Part shown: in pieces, positions 12,180 to 23,214 of the stretch
How positions within the stretch are numbered: the first letter of the stretch is position 1
How the letters are laid out: each line of letters opens with the position of its first letter
Assembly (NCBI GenBank): GCA_027625915.1
Contig: JANTQA010000076.1
Coordinates: forward strand, 3,287,501 to 3,351,500
Origin: Anaeramoeba flamelloides
Lineage: Eukaryota; Metamonada; Anaeramoebidae
Length of the DNA: 64,000 bases
Direction of reading: 5' to 3'
Position numbers and translations under genes: made by a program
The notes under the pieces: generated by a model
Database searches by the model: none
Seen by the model: only the letters and a program-made list of their open reading frames with translations
What the model was told of the DNA's origin: nothing

Positions 12180-12549
12180 TTAAATTGATTTTGTTTGATC
12201 CTGTGTTTATTCGTTCATAAAATTCTTCAAATAATAATAAAAAGGCAACAAAAGAAAAAAGCAATAATACAAACCTTCAATCACCTTGTCCGTGTCCATG
12301 TATCTGATTATTTCCTTTTTACTCTAAGTAATGTTAGAAATCAGATTGTCTTTATCACGAAATCCTCCCCTTCTTATAATACTTTCGAGCACTAAAAAAT
12401 AAAGATTTTTAATTTTGGATAAAAAAGAGATTATTGTCCATTCGTGGGTTGTTAATAAAAAGAATATTTTGAAGAAATGAAGATAATCATTGAAATTGTA
12501 AAAGCCACAAGAATTGGGTAAGAAAAAATTTCACAATGAGCAAAAAGAC

Positions 12550-12885
12550 AACAAAAAAAAAAGAGTTACTTTCACGCAAATTAAAATGAAAGCTAAAACC
12601 AAAGCCATAATATTTAAACCAACAACTCTTGTAATATTTTTCAACTTTACTTTCACATTTAGAACAGAAGTGGACTCCACACTTTCGACAATAGGTTTTT
12701 GCTGGTCTTTTTCTACAATTTTGACAAAAGCATATTAGTTTTTCGAGATACCTAGAAGTATCGTAATATTTGTATTTTTTTTAAGGTCCATTTTGTACGA
12801 ACGTTTTTGTCTTTTCTTATTTCTATTCTTTTGATTTTGTGTTTGTTTTTTTATTTGTTTTTCTGACATCTTCCGAATTGGTTAA
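12550..12885 (-). pseudogene. Broken zinc-ribbon coding fragment, transposase-like
   Basis: On the minus strand (about 12760-12600) one frame reads CFCQNCRKRPAKTYCRKCGV then HFCSKC, giving three CxxC pairs. This resembles the Cys-rich tail of piggyBac-type transposases. The preceding Lys/Gln/Asn-rich stretch, from an ATG at 12879, is in another frame, so the unit is broken or has an intron at the A-run between. Further coding-like sequence extends to about 12230. Nearby elements with TTAA targets fit the piggyBac idea, but the catalytic domain is not seen. Confidence 0.4.
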
Positions 12886-13559
12886 TAATAAATTAGTTTT
12901 ACTTATTATTAATCCAATTAAAAAGAGGGCTAGTAATGAAAAAAAATGTTTTGAATTTGTGTTTTTTCTGTTTGTTAGAAGAGAACTTGTACTTTACTTT
13001 GAAAAAAACAGGTAAAGAGATCAAATATTATTTTGGTTTTTTTAATAAAAATTTTCCTCACTTATTTCATTAATACTTTTGACGATTAACAAAATTACAA
13101 ATCGAGATATGTTCTAAAAACCAAAAGAAATACCCTTGTTGTAACGGAAAAATTGATTTATCAAATCGCCGAACCACATAAATTCCCTTCAGAATCCTAA
13201 AAATAGGTATTCAGAAAGGAAAAGCTCTTCTTGTTTTCCCTCATTCAAAAATTTTGCGTTAAATAAATAACTTGTGTTTTTTATTTTAATCCATTACTAA
13301 AATTTAACTTATGCAAAAAATATCGGCTGACTGTGGAAATAAAAGAAACAAATCAATGGGATGACAACAATATATAAACAAAAAATTGGGTACTTTAAAT
13401 AAATTTTAAAAAAGAATTATGAAGATACAGAAAGATTCAAAGGTAATTTTTTGACAATTAACAATGAGAAAAATTTCCTTTTATGAATTTTTCTAATCAA
13501 ATCATTTAATCTTAGAAATTTTGTAAATATGACGAAATATTGGAAACAAAAGAATTTAA
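12886..13559. other. AT-rich non-coding stretch, nothing recognised
   Basis: No gene or repeat recognised between the zinc-ribbon fragment and the TTAA element that begins at 13560. Confidence 0.5.
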
Positions 13560-14064
13560 CGACGACCTTTGCAATTGAAATTGTAAGTGTCAGTGTATTT
13601 TGAAGAGGGTTTGTTGGTTTGTAAATCTCACAAATTTTTATTCAGTGAGATCTGAGAAGGAAAAAATGTATGAATTTTTTAGACTCGTATCTCAAAATGA
13701 CAAAGAAGGTTGCGAAAAATCGACTTTTTGAAAAAATGACCTTCTATGTCATTTTTTAAAACCCTTACACATTGTTGACCATTTAAATAGTTTATTTTTC
13801 TGATTCTGAGATAAGCTGAGAAGGTTTTAAAAAATGACAAAGAGCGTCAATAAGGAGAAAAGTGAAAAATTTTGGATGAAAAAGTCTGTTGTTTTACAAG
13901 AAAGACATTTTTTGAATAGTGTGTAGGATAAAGTGTTTGGAGTTGGATTAAATCCACTAAAATCCTCATTTCCCAAAATTGAAAGATCATTTTTTCTCAA
14001 CCGAAACAATATTTTTTTTTAAAAATAAAAAAAACTGACTAATTTTTGCAATTATTAAATCCAA

Positions 14065-14280
14065 ATGATCCCAACATTAAAAATTCTTCAAAACCTTTCC
14101 CACACAACCTCAACCCAATTTCTCTTGATACAACCAATTGGTTTTGAGAGAAAGGATCCAAACAAAAAAAATTTTATCAAAAAAGCATTAAAAAATGTGA
14201 AGTACGTTTGGCATGGATCGTTTTGTTCCACAAACAATCAGAAGAAACACTCCCCTCTTAGTAATGGCTGGGAGATTTAA
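14065..14280 (+). other. Coding-like segment conserved between elements A and B
   Basis: A 71-codon open frame whose second half (around KNVKYVWHGSFCST and SPLSNGWEI) is also found in element B on its minus strand (38486-38208, around KNVKCVWHGSYCST and SPLSHGGEI). Upstream of the WHGS motif both copies share GFERKDPNKK-type sequence, but in B part of that lies in another frame, so at least one copy is broken. I do not recognise the family. It may be a captured host fragment or a leftover of the element's own gene. Confidence 0.4.
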
Positions 14281-14907
14281 TTCAAGGAAAAACAAAAAGA
14301 ACAAAAGCCAAATAAACAAAAAGTAAAATAATACATAATCACACCGCTTTGTTAGTTAATACAGCTTGTTCCAGCACTACCGTGAAAATTTATAAGACCT
14401 TGAAATTTATTTTCTATTCTGAAATTTTATTTTGTAGAACAACCCGTAAAAGGGTTATTAAAGCTCATCATAAACTATAAAATTTAAAATAGAAGATTAA
14501 AAACAAGTTATCCATTTTTTGTTTTGGGAAATTGACAAATAAATTCTAAAAAATACTCATCATTAACGTGGATCTTCAATTTCCAAAATTGTTAAAATCT
14601 CAGCTTTAAACAATTGAAAAACAAAGATCGAAAAATACTTTCAAGTTTCCATGGCTTCTGTGATTTCAATTCTTGAGATTTCTGTGATTTTTGTGATTTT
14701 TTTTCTTTTGAGAAAATTTAATTTTTGTTTTGGTTTTTACAAAAAAAATAACTCTAATGAAGTAAGAGAAGTTGCAAATTTTGATCTTAAAGCACCTCTA
14801 TAATTATATTAGGTGGTGTGGACATACCGTTTTTCATTTTTTTTTCATTTACTCAAAAAAAAAATTTTTTTTTTTTTATTTTTGCTTTTTATTTTTTAAA
14901 AAAAACA

Positions 14908-15020
14908 CTAAAACCAAAACCAAACAACAAAACCAAAACCAAAACCAAAACCAAAACCAAAACCAAAACCAAAACCAAGAACAAAACCAAGAACAAAAAC
15001 AAAACAAAAACAAAAACAGT
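14908..15020. repeat. (AAAACC)n microsatellite
   Basis: About 12-15 AAAACC units degrading to AAAACAAG and AAAAAC at the right. It lies just inside the left arm of the Mutator-like element, so it is more likely a slippage product than a telomere remnant. Confidence 0.85.
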
Positions 15021-15116
15021 GGATCAATAATTAAAATAAAAAAATTCTCCTTTTTATGATCAAAGCACACAGCAATTCCTATTACCAAATCACCCAACCA
15101 AAGCAACTGACCTAAA

Positions 15117-16919
15117 TTAAAAATTTTCTTTCTTATCTCCATTCTCATTCCAATTCTCATTATGATCCTGCCTGTCTATCATCAAAGGATCTTTTTTATT
15201 TTTGTTAAAATAGGGATGATATTGTTCGAAAGAGTTGAGTACCTGTGACTGTATTTGTTTTGAGAGCTGCTTGTTTATCATAAATTGCTTGGAGTTTTGA
15301 CAAGAAATTAATTGGTAGTTCCAGTGTAATGCTGTCATATAAGTACGAGCTTCATAGACATCTTTTTTGAAGTGTTTGTATTTCGGACACCAAAGATTTA
15401 AAGTGCTATTAAAAGTCTCAACAATTGAAGTTTGCCTTGTCGTTAGAAAATGATCTAAATTTTGAAAAATAATTTGTTGATAAATGTTTTGGAGAAGATT
15501 GAGGCATTTAGTATAATCTGAGTGATTTTTTAGTAAAGGTTTTTTTCCTTTCTCTTCTTTCTTCTTTTTTTTTTTTGATTTTTTTCTAAACAATTACTAT
15601 GACATAAATCGAAACAATTTTCATGATTTCCAAAATGATGATCAGCGAAGTTGAACCAAATTTTGAGAAATTCATCAGCATCCTTCGCTAAACAACAACA
15701 AACTTTAAAGTGTGCTTCTACCTTCGTTGAAAAAAATTACTAGATGTTTATAAGTGTAAGAATATTTTGGTCTTTTTCTTGTTTCTCCCTTTTTGGTTAA
15801 TTGGTTTGGTTCTAGAATTCTTTCTGTTGTGCATTTTTTTTTCCAAAGAGATTTGATTTTATTTCCTTTGTGTCCAATACACAAAGAAATTTCCACAGGT
15901 AAGTTTGTTTCTTTAATTCTTTTTATTAGACTTTTTATTTTCATCAGAAATTATTTCATCGATCTCAAGTTCTTTGATCGGTGAAGTGGTCAAAATTTGA
16001 ATTAAACATTGTGCTTCTTCATTTCCCATTCCCTCTTTCTTATCATTTTTACTTAAAGTATCTATTGCTAGTACAAACTGGGTTTTTGCATCAATAAGTA
16101 CTTCCGACAAATATTCTGCTGTTCCTTTTTTTCTCTGAGGCCGAGACCATCTACCATCAACATACACTTGGAGTGGCTGTTCGATTCTTTGTTGTATTCT
16201 TTTTTTGATGCTCGTTCCAGATTTTTTTTGATAGTTGGAATTATGTAAGATCTTTGAAGTGCATAAAATGTGTTTGTACACATTAAAGACTTCGATTCAA
16301 AGAGGTTTGAAAAAATTCGAAGATAATCAGAAAAACCAAAACCAGCAATGAAGATCAATAAAACCATTTTCAAGTTCAACTTCGAAACACAATTATTGAA
16401 CATTGTGTTTGTTGGGTTATAAACAACTTTTTGATTTTTTTCTTTATTTATTATTTCGATTTGGCAACTATGATTAACATCGATGTTGTTTGTGCTAATT
16501 TTTTTATTATTCGCTATCTGAATCAATTCAAGTGGAAATAAAACAAACTTTGTGTTTTCATCAATTTTGATTTCTTTTCTTTTGATCTTTTTTGTATTTT
16601 TCTTTTTGTTTTTCTTTTTAATAAATTTTGTTCATAAATATCAAGGAGTGATTCAAGAAATTGAGTGTTTGATTGGTTAATTTTATTTCTTAAAGTTTGA
16701 AAACGATCTCTTGTTTTTTGTTTCGAACGAGATACGTGGGTGATTACTATTAAATTTTTTTTGACTTTTTTTCTGTTGCGTATCTTTTTTTTTCTTTTTT
16801 TTTCCTTTTTTTTTTTCACATTCGAATCTCTGCAGAAGTTCTTCTTGTTCTTCTTGCTGACAAATCTTGTCTCTTAATATCTGTGTTTCGTCAGACTCGA
16901 ACACAATCTCTGCTTTCAA
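15117..16919 (-). pseudogene. Mutator-like (MULE) transposase, frameshifted
   Basis: Transposase pieces run from 16919 to 15117 on the minus strand in at least four frame changes. In order: a Lys/Glu-rich N-terminal coiled region (16919-16523); a middle piece with TFYALQRSYIIPTIKK; YVDGRWSRPQRKKGTAEYLS with the likely first catalytic Asp (16161-16147 encodes VDGRW); IDEIISDEN with the likely second Asp (about 15970); KVEAHFKVCCCLAKD with the likely Glu (about 15715); then FETFNSTLNLWCPK-like and EARTYMTALHWNY tail sequence. The order D...D...E and the tail resemble the MULE-type transposase domain found in many eukaryotes. The frameshifts make it inactive. Family placement is from recalled motifs, not a search. 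Confidence 0.65.
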
Positions 16920-17977
16920 TTTTTTCTTTAGTAGACATAAAACAAAAAATTAAAAATTTTACAATTCGAATAACTAGAAAATTAGACGTTTGATCTAAAA
17001 TTGAATCATTTTAAAAAATTACTCGAAATAGACTCAATATACCACAACTGAACATCTCACAACTTATCTCCATTTCCCCATTACAAAAAATTTAGAATAA
17101 AAACATAAAGAACATTTTTTTTGAGTAAATGACCAGTAAATGAAAAACGGTATGTTCATACCCACCTTTTATACTTATAGAGGTGCTTTAAGATCGAAAT
17201 TGAATTTGATATTCCAAAAAACACACTTTTATAATAGACAACCAATTTAGTTGTCTTATAATTTTTTTCTGGAGGGTTGGAACGGGTTAGTTGTTTGTGG
17301 AGGCAATGTAACAATTCAAAGTAACTCAATGATCAAAAATCTTTGACAACACTATCATTTAGATTTAAAGTTGTTTATTCAGAAGTATTTTTTTGTGTAA
17401 GAAACTCGTGGTTATTTTTCTTTTTCATTTTCACGTTCCTTAATAAGGTGTTCGAGTTCACGTATCTCAAAATTTCTTTTTCATTTTTCATCAAAAAAAT
17501 GACACAAAATGATTTTTTGATCCAAATTGGAGAATATTTTAGAGATCATTCAATCATAATATAAATGAGATTGGAACATATCGGGTTGAAAAAAATTGTT
17601 GAATTGCAAACGTAGTCCTTAATATAATTGAGCCCATTTCGATTAATCAAAGATCGAACCTATGAAGTCAATTTAAATCCGAACCAGGAATATTCGTGTA
17701 ACTGGTCTACTTTTCCTCCTTTTAATAACCAAGTCTGAAAAAAAACACGAGTTAAATTTTAGTAATGGGTTAAAGGTTGTCAATACTGTTTTTTTAACAC
17801 CCCCATACTGTTGTCAAAATAAAACTTATAGAAAAGTTTAATCCATTTTTCAAAACAAAAAGCTTGTTTCTTTTTTATAGAATACCTATACATCAAACGA
17901 TCAAATAAACCAACAAGAAACCATAATTAAATATGGCTTTGGTTTCTTAAAGTCCTAATATTCAAAAAGAAATTATA

Positions 17978-19951
17978 CAGTTGTTTCAATAATCCGTGTT
18001 GACGTTTTTGTTTGTGTTTTTCAAAATTATTTGTGTTGTTTTTGTAAATAACTATTGTTTTTTTTTTTTTTAATGAGTTTTCAATTTTTCTTTAACTGTG
18101 ATTTTATGATATTTTGTGTTCAACAAAAAAATACATTTTAAGCTTAACTATACTTTCAAATCAACCAATATGTACAATAGATCATATGGTCATCGTGTTT
18201 TTCTTCAACCTTCAAGACCAATCTCCTGATAAAAGAGATCTAAGTCAGCAAAATTTAAACAAACCAACACCAAAATTCACAATCAACAAATCTATCAATT
18301 ATTTGAATAAATACAAAAAAAAACAATAAAAAGGTTTAAAAGAAAAAGAGTTTCTTAAAAACTTTTTTGATGGTACCTCCACATAAGCAAAAAATGAGAT
18401 ATTAATTTTGCATTGTTTTTTTGAAATTGAATTAAAAAAAAATTCATTTCAATTTCCTTTTTAGATTTAGTCAATCGTCTTCAAACCATATCTTGTAATT
18501 GGACGAATTTTTTTGATTTGATTCTTTTTTTGTGTCTCTATTGGATGAGATAAGAATTCTCAGTGAAGAAATATTTCATATTGAATCTAAAGTTAATTAG
18601 CCGATATATTTTTTCTGGTTAATAGTTGACAAGAACATGCTTAATTGACCAAATTATTTGACAATCAATTCTTTTTCAGCCATTTACATAATGAGAGCAG
18701 ATTAAATCTCTTATAAGATCAATTTTCATTTATATTAACAAGATCTTTCAATTTATTAAAAGAAAAAATGTTATAAGGATCTTTGAAAAAAATTTCAATT
18801 ATTACTCCGAGAATGAAAATAGTATTCCTAGTGTATACTTCCCTTTTCAAAATAAATACACTCTTGAAAATTTAATTATTTCAACAACAATTAGAAACTG
18901 AAAACAATTCCTAAAATTTTCTTAAGGGACTAATCTATGATAATTTTTTTTTTGACCAATAACTAAATAAGGAATCCTTATCTTGAAATATGTTTAGAAT
19001 TGAAAATAGACAGGTTTTTTCAATGCTAAAAATTTTAGTTCTTGTTTTTTTAAAATTTTACAATTCTGCCAAAAAAAGTGACTTTTAAACTTTTTTTTAA
19101 AAAAAAGTTCTTTAAGGGATGAGAATTTTTTGATTAATTTTGGATTTAATTATTTTCTCAAAAATAATATTTATTCTCATTTTTAAAAACGAAAAAATAA
19201 TTTAAAACTGGTGAATATTTTCCCCTTCACTTCTGTTCATCCAACTTGACTCTATAAAGAACTCAATTTGTTTTATCAATAATTACTTTTTAAAAAAATA
19301 GTTCTTTTTCTTTTCTTTGATTTTTATTTACTCTGTCAAAAACTTTTGGAATGATAATTTGGGAACACTTAAAAAAACTTCAAATTCAACAAAAACAAAA
19401 GAGTGTAAACTGAAAAAGTAGATTCATGAAAAAAAAGAATGGTACAATATAAAAAAAGAAAATCTTTTATTAAGAGTAAAGCATATATTGTATATTTTTT
19501 TCGAATCAAACTATGTTTTCATTCAAATCCAAAAAAAACATTTCAGGTATATTTTTCAAACTATTTTTTGTACTTCTTCCACAAACATAACAAAGTTTTG
19601 CTTTCTTGTTCATATTTTTTTTTATTTTTTGTATTTTTGCTAAAAGTTGAAAAAAAGCAACTTTCAAAAAAGTGAAAAAATGCAAAAATTTTTTATTTCT
19701 ATAAAAACAATAACTAAATTTAATGAATGTCATTTAACAAGATTTCATTCCTATACTAAGAAGTTTTTCACTTTGATTTCAAATCTAAGTAATTGGCAAA
19801 AAAAATTCTAAATCTCTATTAAATTTACCTAAAAAAAATTTAATATAAACTAGTCCCTTAACAACAGTTAAAAACACAAAATTTGGAAAACGACAGTTAA
19901 AATCCAAAAAAAAATATTTATTGAAGTCAACACGGGTTATTAAAACAACTG
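17978..19951. mobile_element. TA-flanked element K (1974 bp), nested with a TTAA element
   Basis: Left end CAGTTGTTTCAATAATCCGT then GTTGA; right end TCAACACGGGTTATTAAAAC then AACTG. A TA lies outside both ends (17976-17977 and 19952-19953). The inverted repeat is only about 27 bp with a few mismatches. The interior has two weak frames (18114-18329 plus, 19733-19506 minus, the latter with a CYVC motif), neither recognisable. About half of its length is the nested element at 18926-19857. Confidence 0.55.
18926..19857. mobile_element. TTAA-flanked element N (932 bp) inside element K
   Basis: TTAA (18922-18925) is followed by GGGACTAATCTATG, and TAGTCCC is followed by TTAA (19858-19861). The GGGACTA termini resemble the GGGATTAG ends of family D, but the interior does not align with it by eye. 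No coding capacity recognised. Confidence 0.45.
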
Positions 19952-20149
19952 TAAAAATGAAGGATCAAATTGATAAAATTTTCGAGAAAAATAGAGTTAC
20001 AAGATTATTTGTTAAGGGTTAGATGAAACTTCATCGAATCTAGTAATGAGAGAATAACGAAGTGACTAAATTTGAGACTTCCAATTCAAAGAACGTCTTG
20101 AAGACACAGTTATTCGAAATAATTTAAAACTTAATTTAGTTTTCGAAAA

Positions 20150-20990
20150 CTAAAAAGAGTAAAAAATGAAGAAGTGGGTGAAAAATGACTGAAAAAAAAA
20201 AGAATGAGTGGAAAAAATAAAGAGGTTTGAAATAATTGTTGTGTGAAACCTGAAGTAATCGGTTTCAAATGAGTGAAGTGTTATGTGTTGGTGATTACTA
20301 TTTTTTTGGATTTGAGCTCCTTCTTTTCCTAAATGGTGTCTTACTATATTGGTCAAAAAGTACTCAATGGTAAAGTCATAGATTTCTTTTGTGTTGATTT
20401 TTCTTATTAATTCATCTGTGTCTTCTTTGGCTATGATGTTGTTATAGCCAAAATTTAAGATTTTTTTGAAAAGTAATTTTTTTGAGTGTGTTCAGGTTCT
20501 CTTATTTCTTACGGTCCCAAATAAAGTGGTTTATACCAGCACTTTTTTGAACAAAATTTGCACATTTGAGAGTTTGTCACCTTTTTATCATCTACCCTTA
20601 TATCTATTTAATCCCTTTGAAAAGGATTTTAGTTTGAATAGTGTTGTTAATTATATCCTGTTTAAATATGGCTGTTTTTCACTAATAATAGGTGGGAAAC
20701 TTGCTAATTTTTACAGGTATATCTTTTCAATTTCCAATTTTATTCTCCTTTGGAAGAATAGACTTTATCTTGCCTTTTATTGATTTAATACCGGCTTTAG
20801 GAAGTTTTTTTTCTTAATCTTATCCTTCTCGCTGTTTCTAGAAATTAATGTCTTTTATATCGTATCTTTTCAAGTTCTCAGTGAAATAATCTCATGATAA
20901 AAGTCTTAATTTTTTACCAAAGTTGGCTTTCTTTTCAAGAATCATATGTTGTGTGGACTTAGTCCTGGTTTGCCATTGGGAATACCCGCG
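20150..20990 (-). pseudogene. Degenerate coding-like region, unknown family
   Basis: On the minus strand a clear coding-like stretch lies at about 20460-20220 (for example EIYDFTIEYFLTNIVRHHLG). It is preceded, in other frames, by a CKFC..KC cysteine motif near 20560 and by a Pro/Gly-rich piece (IPAGIPNGKPGLSP) near 20980. GC is locally higher than in the flanks, including a CCCGCGGGG run at 20985-20993. Several frame breaks are present. It may be a transposase or reverse-transcriptase remnant; the evidence does not decide. A 105-codon plus-strand frame over the same DNA (20466-20783) looks like its antisense shadow. Confidence 0.3.
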
Positions 20991-22562
20991 GGGATCTTAA
21001 TTGTATTTTAATTATTTTTCTGAGTTTACGTTTAAATAAGTATCCATATCTTTGTTATTTTTTTATATTGAAAATAGGGAAAAAAATATGAAAAATGTTG
21101 CTATATTTTTCAGATCAGCATCACGAAATATATGTAATAAATTTTCAGAGAAGTTATTACATTCGATCAAACATTTGTTTTTTGTAAAGAATAAAATTAT
21201 CTAAATATTTTTAATTTTTTTTAGAGATAAATTTGAAAGAAAAAAATAATGCTACGATCAATTAGAATTGGTTTATTGAAACCATTTTGAGGAACTTAAA
21301 TTGAAATTTAAAAACTTGAAAAATCTTTTAGCCCAAAATACCTGATCAAGAGTTAAAGTAAAACTTGATTGTTTTTAAAACTGTATTTTGAATTGTACTG
21401 TTAATCAGTTCATTTTGAAAACTTGTAAGAATTGTATTTTTTTTTTAACAGAATTTTTTCCTATGGTTATTAAGACAGTGACTGTTTAAGGCTAGTAGAT
21501 GGGTATTAAAAGATCCTATTATCAAGTAATTTTTTTTTTCGAAATTCAAAAATAAAAAAAAAAATATTATTATATCTTTTTTTCTTTTTGAAGTTACTTT
21601 TTTTGTGTATGTTTTTAAATGTATAATATTATGTATAGGTTTTATGATATTAAGAAATTAAAGGATACAAATGATTTTCCAGATGGGGTGCCATTATTGA
21701 ATGATAGTAAGTAACACGTTTTTTAAGAAACAGTTAATTTAGGGGAAATAATCAGTAAAATGGTTGGGATCAAATTAATCAAAAGAATGATCTATACAAA
21801 ATTCTCCTAACATCTTAAAAAACAAGAAAAGAAACAGAAAAAAAATAATATCAAAAGAATATTATTAAATTTTCTTTATTTTTATTCATTTATTTGTTTT
21901 GTTCTTCTTTTTTTCTGAAAACTGCACCACAAACACAAAAAAGAAAAAAGAAAAAAAAAAAAGAAAAATAAAAGGACTTTTTTAATTTTCTTTTTCTTTT
22001 TTGTTATTTCATCAAAAAATACCAATATTTATTGATATTTTTGTTTTTTAGAGACCAAGATATATTTTTTTTCGAAGCGATATACTACTTCACAAAAAAA
22101 TATATGCGATATTTTGAAAAAAAAAAATCTATAACACCTGATAAATAGAAGAAAATCCAGAAAATTATTGGTTTAATTTCGATTTATATAAATCCTAGAC
22201 CCCCCCTAGAAATCAATTTAATTAAAAGGAATATTTTGATGATCAAATAATTTTAAAAAAGGGAATATACCAAAATTGCTATTATTTCTGATGATATTAT
22301 TTCCGAGAAAAATAATAATTTTTTAATATGTAGCTGGAATCGTGTCTAAACTTACAAAATGCTGACATACGTGTTTATAGTTTGTAGTTTTAATCAAAAA
22401 ATAATGTTATTTCTCAAAGTTTTGGCTTATTATAATTACAAATGAAAAACCGAACAATGGTTTTGAACCCTTTCTTTTGAATTTAAAAAGGTTTATAGTA
22501 AAATAATCTTAAAATTAAAAAAGAAAATTGATTAAGTCACTCGAAAAAATTTTTAAATTGAA
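20991..22562. other. AT-rich non-coding stretch, nothing recognised
   Basis: Homopolymer-rich DNA without supported frames or repeats that I could place. Confidence 0.5.
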
Positions 22563-23214
22563 GTGAAAAATTATTTTACAAAATTATTTTATTGGTAATT
22601 TTCAAATTTAAGGTTTACAATCCCTGAAACTGGAAAAAAGATTATCTTGTATTGGATGTGTCAACTTGTTATTTTGGTTCTTAGCTGATCGATCCACAAC
22701 TGGGTTTGGATCGTATAGGTGGTTGAAAAATGCTATTTTTGTGATTTTGTTTTTTTTTTTTCCGAAATCCGAATTGATGAGTCTAAGATAAATTAATTGG
22801 AAGGTTTTGAATTGAAAGTGTTAATTTTTGGGTTGTCAATTGAAATTATCATTTTCCTTTTACAGAGTTAAGAGTAAATAAAAAAAAATTTTTTTTACAA
22901 GCATCAAATAATACAAAGCGTAAATAAAAATTTCAACATTGAAAACAAAAAACTCAATCACTAATTAAATATCTTCCAATTAATTTATCTTAGACTCATC
23001 AATTCGGATTTCGGGAAAAAAAAAAAACAAAATCACAAAAATAGCATTTTTCAACCACCTATACGATCCAAACTTAGTTGTGGATCGATCAGCTAAGAAC
23101 CAAAATAACAAGTTGACACACCCAATACAAGATAATCTTTTTTCCAGTTTCAGGGATTGTAAACCTTAAATTTGAAAATTACCAATAAAATAATTTTTTA
23201 AAATAATTTTTCAG
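22563..23214. mobile_element. Foldback element with ~240-bp near-perfect inverted repeats
   Basis: Arms 22563-22802 and 22974-23214 are reverse complements with only about five or six mismatches and an A/T-run length change over ~240 bp. Matching blocks include TCAATTCGGATTTCGG, CCACCTATACGATCCAAAC, GTGGATCGATCAGCTAAGAA and CCAGTTTCAGGGATTGTAAA. The ~170-bp centre is AT-rich and non-coding. No target duplication is evident. The high arm identity means recent insertion or ongoing conversion between arms. Confidence 0.85.

Larger units (their letters stand above)
14783..17195 (-). mobile_element. Mutator-like DNA transposon (2.4 kb) with ~80-bp terminal inverted repeats
   Basis: The left end GATCTTAAAGCACCTCTATA (14783) is inverted at the right end, finishing at 17195. 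The arms continue through ACATACCGTTTTTCATTT and CATTTACTCAAAAAAAA, about 80-85 bp with roughly ten differences. The inside holds a broken transposase on the minus strand. It is inserted in TTAA element A, which continues on both sides. I could not identify a clean 8-10-bp target duplication. Confidence 0.75.
13560..17618. mobile_element. TTAA-flanked element A, interrupted by a Mutator-like transposon
   Basis: Left end CGACGACCTTTGCAATTGAA directly follows TTAA (13556-13559). Right end GAATTGCAAACGTAGTCC directly precedes TTAA (17619-17622). Without the 14783-17195 insertion it is 1646 bp. It aligns in reverse orientation with element B (37869-39021). Shared blocks include GTATCTCAAAATGACAAAGA near one end, TCATTTTTTAAAACC inside, a coding-like WHGS segment, and a segment containing GTTCGAGTTCACGTATCTCA near the other end. 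No transposase is present. The TTAA target suggests mobilisation by a piggyBac-type enzyme. Confidence 0.75.

Noticed and set aside
14908-15020. (AAAACC)n as an interstitial telomere
   Set aside because: It lies in a transposon arm, decays to other A/C mixtures, and no such repeat occurs at other junctions; a microsatellite is simpler.
14772-15160. Frames over the AAAACC repeat
   Set aside because: Lys-Thr / Gln-Asn / Phe-Trp patterns on all frames are slippage products, inside the arm of the Mutator-like element.
20466-20783. 105-codon plus-strand frame
   Set aside because: No recognisable motif, strongly Phe/Leu/Asn-biased, and the opposite strand reads more like protein.
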